Source: Cherax quadricarinatus (lineage: Eukaryota; Arthropoda; Malacostraca; Decapoda; Parastacidae). From it: a DNA stretch of 64,000 nt. The notes under the pieces are model-generated. The model was not told the DNA's origin. It saw nothing but the letters and a program-made list of their open reading frames with translations, and ran no database searches. Made by a program: the position numbers and the translations under genes. Within the stretch, counting starts at the first letter, position 1; the number at the start of each line of letters is the position of its first letter. Positions 56,464-64,000 of the stretch are shown in pieces. Where the stretch lies: positions 49,703,463 to 49,767,462 of the forward strand of contig NC_091300.1 of the NCBI RefSeq assembly GCF_038502225.1, given 5' to 3'.

Positions 56464-59400
56464 GGTAGGTTGGTAGACAGCAACCACCCAGGGAAGTACT
56501 ACCGTCCTGCCAGATGACTGTGAAACAAAAACCTGTAACTGTTTTGCATGATGGTAGGATTGCTGGTTTCTTTTTCTGTCTCATAAACACGCTAAGATAA
56601 CAGGGATATCTTGCTACTCCTACTTACACTTTGGTCACACTTCACAGACACGCACATGCATATATATATATACATACATCTAGGTTTTTCTCCTTTTTCT
56701 AAATAGCTCTTGTTCTTTTTTATTTCTTCTATTGTCCATGGGGAAGTGGAAAAGAATCTTTCCTCCGTAAGCCATGCGTGTCGTATGAGGCGACTAAAAT
56801 GCCGGGAGCAATGGGCTAGTAACCCCTTCTCCTGTATACAATTACTAAAAAAGAGAAGAAGAAAAACTTTATAAAACTGGGTTGCTTAAATGTGCGTGGA
56901 TGTAGTGCGGATGACAAGAAACAGATGATTGCTGATGTTATGAATGAAAAGAATTTGGATGTCCTGGCCCTAAGCGAAACAAAGCTGAAGGGGGTAGGAG
57001 AGTTTCAGTGGGGGGAAATAAATGGGATTAAATCTGGAGTATCTGAGAGAGTTAGAGCAAAGGAAGGGGTAGCAGTAATGTTAAATGATCAGTTATGGAA
57101 GGAGAAAAGAGAATATGAATGTGTAAATTCAAGAATTATGTGGATTAAAGTAAAGGTTGGATGCGAGAAGTGGGTCATAATAAGCGTGTATGCACCTGGA
57201 GAAGAGAGGAATGCAGAGGAGAGAGAGAGATTTTGGGAGATGTTAAGTGAATGTATAGGAGCCTTTGAACCAAGTGAGAGAGTAATTGTGGTAGGGGACT
57301 TGAATGCTAAAGTAGGAGAAACTTTTAGAGAGGGTGTGGTAGGTAAGTTTGGGGTGCCAGGTGTAAATGATAATGGGAGCCCTTTGATTGAACTTTGTAT
57401 AGAAAGGGGTTTAGTTATAGGTAATACATATTTTAAGAAAAAGAGGATAAATAAGTATACACGATATGATGTAGGGCGAAATGACAGTAGTTTGTTGGAT
57501 TATGTATTGGTAGATAAAAGACTGTTGAGTAGACTTCAGGATGTACATGTTTATAGAGGGGCCACAGATATATCAGATCACTTTCTAGTTGTAGCTACAC
57601 TGAGAGTAAAAGGTAGATGGGATACAAGGAGAATAGAAGCATCAGGGAAGAGAGAGGTGAAGGTTTATAAACTAAAAGAGGAGGCAGTTAGGGTAAGATA
57701 TAAACAGCTATTGGAGGATAGATGGGCTAATGAGAGCATAGGCAATGGGGTCGAAGAGGTATGGGGTAGGTTTAAAAATGTAGTGTTAGAGTGTTCAGCA
57801 GAAGTTTGTGGTTACAGGAAAGTGGGTGCAGGAGGGAAGAGGAGCGATTGGTGGAATGATGATGTAAAGAGAGTAGTAAGGGAGAAAAAGTTAGCATATG
57901 AGAAGTTTTTACAAAGTAGAAGTGATGCAAGGAGGGAAGAGTATATGGAGAAAAAGAGAGAAGTTAAGAGAGTGGTGAAGCAATGTAAAAAGAGAGCAAA
58001 TGAGAGAGTGGGTGAGATGTTATCAACAAATTTTGTTGAAAATAAGAAAAAGTTTTGGAGTGAGATTAACAAGTTAAGAAAGCCTAGAGAACAAATGGAT
58101 TTGTCAGTTAAAAATAGGAGAGGAGAGTTATTAAATGGAGAGTTAGAGGTATTGGGAAGATGGAAGGAATATTTTGAGGAATTGTTAAATGTTGATGAAG
58201 ATAGGGAAGCTGTGATTTCGTGTATAGGGCAAGGAGGAATAGCATCTTGTAGGAGTGAGGAAGAGCCAGTTGTGAGTGTGGGGGAAGTTCGTGAGGCAGT
58301 AGGTAAAATGAAAGGGGGTAAGGCAGCCGGGATTGATGGGATAAAGATAGAAATGTTAAAAGCAGGTGGGGATATAGTTTTGGAGTGGTTGGTGCAATTA
58401 TTTAATAAATGTATGGAAGAGGGTAAGGTACCTAGGGATTGGCAGAGAGCATGCATAGTTCCTTTGTATAAAGGCAAAGGGGATAAAAGAGAGTGCAAAA
58501 ATTATAGGGGGATAAGTCTGTTGAGTGTACCTGGTAAAGTGTATGGTAGAGTTATAATTGAAAGAATTAAGAGTAAGACGGAGAATAGGATAGCAGATGA
58601 ACAAGGAGGCTTTAGGAAAGGTAGGGGGTGTGTGGACCAGGTGTTTACAGTGAAACATATAAGTGAACAGTATTTAGATAAGGCTAAAGAGGTCTTTGTG
58701 GCATTTATGGATTTGGAAAAGGCGTATGACAGGGTGGATAGGGGGGCAATGTGGCAGATGTTGCAAGTGTATGGTGTAGAAGGTAGGTTACTGAAAGCAG
58801 TGAAGAGTTTTTACGAGGATAGTGAGGCTCAAGTTAGAGTATGTAGGAAAGAAGGAAATTTTTTCCCAGTAAAAGTAGGCCTTAGACAAGGATGTGTGAT
58901 GTCACCGTGGTTGTTTAATATATTTATAGATGGGGTTGTAAGAGAAGTAAATGCGAGGGTCTTGGCAAGAGGCGTGGAGTTAAAAGATAAAGAATCACAC
59001 ACAAAGTGGGAGTTGTCACAGCTGCTCTTTGCTGATGACACTGTGCTCTTGGGAGATTCTGAAGAGAAGTTGCAGAGATTGGTGGATGAATTTGGTAGGG
59101 TGTGCAAAAGAAGAAAATTAAAGGTGAATACAGGAAAGAGTAAGGTTATGAGGATAACAAAAAGATTAGGTGATGAAAGATTGAATATCAGATTGGAGGG
59201 AGAGAGTATGGAGGAGGTGAACGTATTCAGATATTTGGGAGTGGACGTGTCAGCGGATGGGTCTATGAAAGATGAGGTGAATCATAGAATTGATGAGGGA
59301 AAAAGAGTGAGTGGTGCACTTAGGAGTCTGTGGAGACAAAGAACTTTGTCCTTGGAGGCAAAGAGGGGAATGTATGAGAGTATAGTTTTACCAACGCTCT

Positions 59401-60045
59401 TATATGGGTGTGAAGCGTGGGTGATGAATGTTGCAGCGAGGAGAAGGCTGGAGGCAGTGGAGATGTCATGTCTGAGGGCAATGTGTGGTGTGAATATAAT
59501 GCAGAGAATTCGTAGTTTGGAAGTTAGGAGGAGGTGCGGGATTACCAAAACTGTTGTCCAGAGGGCTGAGGAAGGGTTGTTGAGGTGGTTCGGACATGTA
59601 GAGAGAATGGAGCGAAACAGAATGACTTCAAGAGTGTATCAGTCTGTAGTGGAAGGAAGGCGGGGTAGGGGTCGGCCTAGGAAGGGTTGGAGGGAGGGGG
59701 TAAAGGAGGTTTTGTGTGCGAGGGGCTTGGACTTCCAGCAGGCATGCGTGAGCGTGTTTGATAGGAGTGAATGGAGACAAATGGTTTTTAATACTTGACG
59801 TGCTGTTGGAGTGTGAGCAAAGTAACATTTATGAAGGGATTCAGGGAAACCGGCAGGCCGGACTTGAGTCCTGGAGATGGGAAGTACAGTGCCTGCACTC
59901 TGAAGGAGGGGTGTTAATGTTGCAGTTTAAAAACTGTAGTGTAAAGCACCCTTCTGGCAAGACAGTGATGGAGTGAATGATGGTGAAAGTTTTTCTTTTT
60001 TGGGCCACCCTGCCTTGGTGGGAATCGGCCGGTGTGATAATAAAA
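56464..60045 (+). mobile_element. RTE-like non-LTR retrotransposon, apparently full length
   Basis: About 3.6 kb: 5' untranslated region (56464 to about 56822), one long ORF, 3' region of about 250 bp ending GGGAATCGGCCGGTGTG then AATAATAAAATAATA-type sequence and (AT)n. The single ORF with APE endonuclease, RT and a short basic C terminus, the lack of a separate Gag, and the short simple-repeat 3' end fit the RTE clade. The 5' part is duplicated, inverted, at 1-1485, and its 3' part at 60222-61017. Confidence 0.85.
56892..59798 (+). CDS. RTE-like polyprotein: APE endonuclease and reverse transcriptase
   Basis: Uninterrupted frame of 968 codons from a GTG at 56892. The frame is open back to 56823, and the domain needs LNVRG just upstream. 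The first ATG in frame is 56925, so the true start is unclear. Endonuclease: LSETKL (about residue 28), YAPGEE (100), GDLNAKVGE (135), LDYVLVDKRL, ISDHFLV (228). RT: GKAAGIDGIKIEML, ACIVPLYKGKGDKRE, DLEKAYDRVDR (606), VGLRQGCVMSPWLFNIFI (660), LLFADDTVLL (711), RYLGVD. C terminus: EGRRGRGRPRKGWREGV, a basic stretch common in RTE proteins. The protein nicks target DNA and copies its RNA there. All catalytic boxes are intact, so it may be active. Confidence 0.92.
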   Translation: MRGCSADDKKQMIADVMNEKNLDVLALSETKLKGVGEFQWGEINGIKSGVSERVRAKEGVAVMLNDQLWKEKREYECVNSRIMWIKVKVGCEKWVIISVYAPGEERNAEERERFWEMLSECIGAFEPSERVIVVGDLNAKVGETFREGVVGKFGVPGVNDNGSPLIELCIERGLVIGNTYFKKKRINKYTRYDVGRNDSSLLDYVLVDKRLLSRLQDVHVYRGATDISDHFLVVATLRVKGRWDTRRIEASGKREVKVYKLKEEAVRVRYKQLLEDRWANESIGNGVEEVWGRFKNVVLECSAEVCGYRKVGAGGKRSDWWNDDVKRVVREKKLAYEKFLQSRSDARREEYMEKKREVKRVVKQCKKRANERVGEMLSTNFVENKKKFWSEINKLRKPREQMDLSVKNRRGELLNGELEVLGRWKEYFEELLNVDEDREAVISCIGQGGIASCRSEEEPVVSVGEVREAVGKMKGGKAAGIDGIKIEMLKAGGDIVLEWLVQLFNKCMEEGKVPRDWQRACIVPLYKGKGDKRECKNYRGISLLSVPGKVYGRVIIERIKSKTENRIADEQGGFRKGRGCVDQVFTVKHISEQYLDKAKEVFVAFMDLEKAYDRVDRGAMWQMLQVYGVEGRLLKAVKSFYEDSEAQVRVCRKEGNFFPVKVGLRQGCVMSPWLFNIFIDGVVREVNARVLARGVELKDKESHTKWELSQLLFADDTVLLGDSEEKLQRLVDEFGRVCKRRKLKVNTGKSKVMRITKRLGDERLNIRLEGESMEEVNVFRYLGVDVSADGSMKDEVNHRIDEGKRVSGALRSLWRQRTLSLEAKRGMYESIVLPTLLYGCEAWVMNVAARRRLEAVEMSCLRAMCGVNIMQRIRSLEVRRRCGITKTVVQRAEEGLLRWFGHVERMERNRMTSRVYQSVVEGRRGRGRPRKGWREGVKEVLCARGLDFQQACVSVFDRSEWRQMVFNT

Positions 60046-60054
60046 TAATAAAAA

Positions 60055-60118
<64 letters not shown>

Positions 60119-60125
60119 TATTGTA

Positions 60126-60221
<96 letters not shown>
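60046..60221. repeat. (AT)n microsatellite
   Basis: About 170 bp of AT with one AATATATTATTG interruption near 60112-60124, joining RTE copies one and two. Confidence 0.97.
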
Positions 60222-61375
<1,154 letters not shown>

Positions 61376-61404
61376 TTGAAATCATCTGTTTACTGTGATC
61401 TTAT

Positions 61405-61407
<3 letters not shown>

Positions 61408-61498
<91 letters not shown>
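61408..61498. repeat. (AT)n microsatellite
   Basis: About 90 bp of AT, followed by RTE 5' sequence starting inside the 5' untranslated region. Confidence 0.97.
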
Positions 61499-61502
<4 letters not shown>

Positions 61503-64000
61503 TAGGATTTTCTTCTTTTTATCTTAATCATTCTTGTTCTTTATTTCCTCTGTTCACCATAGGGAATCGGAAAAGAATCATCCCTCCATAAGTAATGCGT
61601 GTCGCATGAGGCGACTAAAATGCCGGGAGCAATATGCTAGTAACACCTTCTCCTGTAGAAAATACTAAAAAAAATAGAAGAAAAACTTTATAAAACTGGG
61701 ATGCTTGAATGTGCGTGGATGTGGTGCGGATGATAAGAAAGATAATTGCTAATGTTATGAATGAAAAGAAGTTGGATGTCTTGGCTCTAAGCGAAACAAA
61801 GCTGAATTAGGAAGGCGAATTTCAGTGGGGAGAAATAAATGTGAGGAGTATCTGAGAGAGTTAGAGCTAAGAAAAGGGTATCAACAATGTTGAAGGATAA
61901 TTTATACAAGGAGAAGAGGGGATATACATATATAAATTCAATTAGTATGTGGATTAAAATAAGAATCAGATGCGAAAAGTAGGTCATAATTAGTGTGTAT
62001 GCACCTGGAGAAGAGAAGAGCGTAGAGGAGAGAGAGAGATTTTGGGAGATGTTAAGCGAGTGTGTAGGAATTTTTGAATCAAGTGAGAGAGTAATTGTGG
62101 TAGGGAACATAAATGCTAAAGTAGGAGAAACAGTTAAAGAGAGTGTAGTAGGTAGGTTTAGGGTGCCAGGAATAAATGATAATGGGGCTCTTTGATTGAA
62201 CTTTGTATAGAAAGAAGTTTGGTTATAGGTAATGCATATTTTAAGAAAAAGAGGAGAAATAAGCATACAAGAAATGATGTAGGCCCTACATCATATCTTG
62301 TATACTTATACTACTTATACTGCTGTCTTACGCCCTACATTGTAGGGCGTAATGACAATAGTTTGTTGGACTACGTATTGGTAGATAGAATACTGTTGGG
62401 TAGACTTCCAGATGTGCATGTTTATCCAGGGGTCACAGATATATCAGATCACTTTTTAGTTGTAGCTCCAGAGAGAGTAAAAGGTAAATGGGATACAAGG
62501 AAAATGGAAGCAGCAAGTAAGAGAGAGATGAAGGTTTATAAACTAAAGGAGGAGGCAGATAGGGTAAGATATAAACAACTATTTGAGGATAGATAGGCTA
62601 GTGAGAGTATAGGCAATGGGGTTGAAGATGTATGGGGTAGGTTTAAGAATGTAGTGTTAGAGTGTTCAGCAGATGTTTGTGGTTATAGAAAAGTGGGTGT
62701 GGGAGGGAAGAAATGCGATTGGAGGAATAATGATGCAAAGAGATTAACTAATAAGAGAGAAAAAGTTAGCATATGAGAGGTTTTTACAAAGTAGAAGTGA
62801 TGCATTGAGGAAAGAGTATATGGAAAGGAAAAGAGAGGTCATGAGAGCGGTGAAGCAATGTAAAAAGAGAGAAAATGAGAGAGTGGGTGAGATATCAACA
62901 AATTTTGTTGAAAATAAGAAAAAGCTTTGGAGTTAGATTAATAAGTTGAAGAAGCCTATGGAACGAGTGGATTTGACAGTTAAAAGCAGGTGAGGAGAAT
63001 TATTAAATGGAGAGTTAGACGTTTCAGGAATGTGAAGGGAACATTTTGAGGAATTGTTAAATGTTGATGAGAAGAGGGAAGCTGTGATTTCGTGTATAGG
63101 GCAAGGAGGAATAACATCTTGTAGGAGTGAGGAGGAGCGAGTTGTGAGTGCGGGGAAGCTCATGTGGCAGTGGGTACAATGAAAGGGGGTAAGGCAGCCG
63201 GGATTGGTGGGATAATGATAGAAACGTTAAAACCAGGCGGGGATATAGTTTTGGAGTGGTTGGTGCTTTTTATTTAATAAATGAATGGAAGAGGGTAAGG
63301 TACCTAGGGATTGGCAGAGACCTTGCATAGTTCCTTTGTATAAAGGCAAAGGGGACAAAAGAGAGTGCAAATTTTTTAGGGGAATAAGTTTGTTGAGTTT
63401 ACCTGGTAAAGTGTATGGTAGAGTTATTATTGATAGAATTAAGAGTAACACGGAGAGAAAGATACCAGATGATCAACGAAGTTTTAGGAAGGGTTGTGTA
63501 GACCAAGTGTTTACAGTGAAACATATAGGTGAACAGAATTTAGATAAGAGTAAAGAGGTTTCTTCGGCATTTATAGATTTGGAAAAGGCGTACGAGAGGT
63601 TGGATAGGGAGGCAATGTGGCAGATGTTGCAGATGTATTGAATAGAGGGTAGGTTATTGAAAGCGGTGAAAAGTTCTTACGAGGATAGTGAGGCTCAGGT
63701 TAAAGCAAGTAGGAGAGGGAGATTATTTCCAAGTAATAGTAGGCCTTAAACAAGGATATGTGATGCCATCATGGTTGTTCAATATGTTTATAGATGGGAT
63801 TGTAAGACAAGTGAATGCTCGGGTGTTGGCAAGAGGAGTGGGGTTAAAAGATAAACAATCTAACACAAATTGGGAGTTGTCACAGTTGCTCTTTGCTGAT
63901 GACTCTGTGCTTTTGAGAGATTCTGAAGAGAAGTTGCAGAGGTTGGTGGATGAGTTTGGTAGGCTGTGTAAAAGAAGAAAATTAAAAGTGAATATGGGAA
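61499..64000 (+). pseudogene. RTE-like element, decayed copy, cut by the window end
   Basis: Aligns with 56688 onwards: 5' region, LNVRGCGADDKK at about 61707, then endonuclease pieces (YAPGEEKSVEERERFWEML, ISDHFLVVAPERVKGKWDTR) and RT pieces (VPRDWQRPCIVPLYKGKGD, KRECKFFRGISLLSLPGKVY, FIDLEKAYERLDREAMWQML, then LLFADDSVLL at about 63890). Several stops and frameshifts (for example 62190, 62594, 63640) and a fold-back insertion at 62273-62352. It is the oldest of the four copies. Confidence 0.9.
62273..62352. repeat. Fold-back insertion in the RTE copy
   Basis: Where the full copy reads ATGATGTAGGGCGAAATGAC, this copy has about 57 extra bases that include CCCTACATCATATCTTGTAT, the reverse complement of the sequence just upstream. 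They also include TTACGCCCTACAT, the reverse complement of that just downstream. Confidence 0.8.

Noticed and set aside
56596..56612. Resemblance of ATAACAGGGATAT to a homing-endonuclease site
   Set aside because: It covers only part of such a site and is a normal part of the RTE 5' region in both copies.
57812..58498. A 228-codon minus-strand ORF
   Set aside because: It is a shadow of the RTE reading frame on the other strand, biased by the base composition of that gene.

Overview
The window looks like repeat-dense nuclear DNA from an arthropod, most likely a decapod crustacean. The reasons are the mass of long (AT)n tracts, several Penelope-like element (PLE) families with GIY-YIG endonucleases, RTE-, CR1-, Jockey- and Tx1-type non-LTR retrotransposons, a Ty3/gypsy-type element, Tc1 and hAT remnants, and tRNA-derived SINEs. 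The taxon is inferred from repeat style, not from a marker gene. I found no ordinary host gene, rRNA or bona fide tRNA gene. Almost every long reading frame is either a retroelement or a translation of simple repeat. One 100-base run of N (23901-24000) marks an assembly gap.

Layout. 1-1485: minus-strand 5' part of an RTE-like element, apparently identical to 56465-57949. 1798-3725: PLE terminal sequence and unassigned DNA. 3890-10980: broken non-LTR elements, with a dead Tc1-like transposase and a tRNA-like repeat cluster inserted. 11660-20300: a Jockey-like element (minus strand) riddled with short PLE terminal insertions, many in hairpin arrangement. 20303-22428: a 2.1-kb (TGG)n-type minisatellite abutting a gypsy RNase H remnant. 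23505-23900: start of a hAT/BED-type transposon. 25011-30748: a nearly complete Tx1-like element with ORF1 and ORF2. 30749-36330: PLE pieces, an unrecognised 151-residue ORF, and a three-level nest whose innermost part is a 2.2-kb palindromic PLE with a 13-bp target-site duplication. 37560-38830: another dead non-LTR RT. 39052-43090: a gypsy-type element with the unusual order protease-integrase-RT-RNase H. 45490-49195: non-LTR and PLE remnants. 49196-52480: little recognisable. 52560-55593: a third PLE family in two palindromes. 55715-56390: tRNA-derived SINEs. 56464-64000: one apparently full-length RTE-like element followed by two partial copies, separated by (AT)n tracts.

The most interesting theme is the PLEs. 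At least six families or subfamilies share an end structure: a hammerhead-like core (CTGANGA or a decayed form, a short hairpin, then GAAA), a conserved downstream GTGTC-type triplet, and a terminus of the form TGTCRGT...ACC. They recur as head-to-head palindromes, from 2.2 kb down to about 120-160 bp miniature forms, and some have recognisable target-site duplications. This fits what is known of PLEs (GIY-YIG endonuclease, terminal repeats, inverted partial copies, reported hammerhead motifs). The miniature hairpin forms may be a non-autonomous class not clearly described before.
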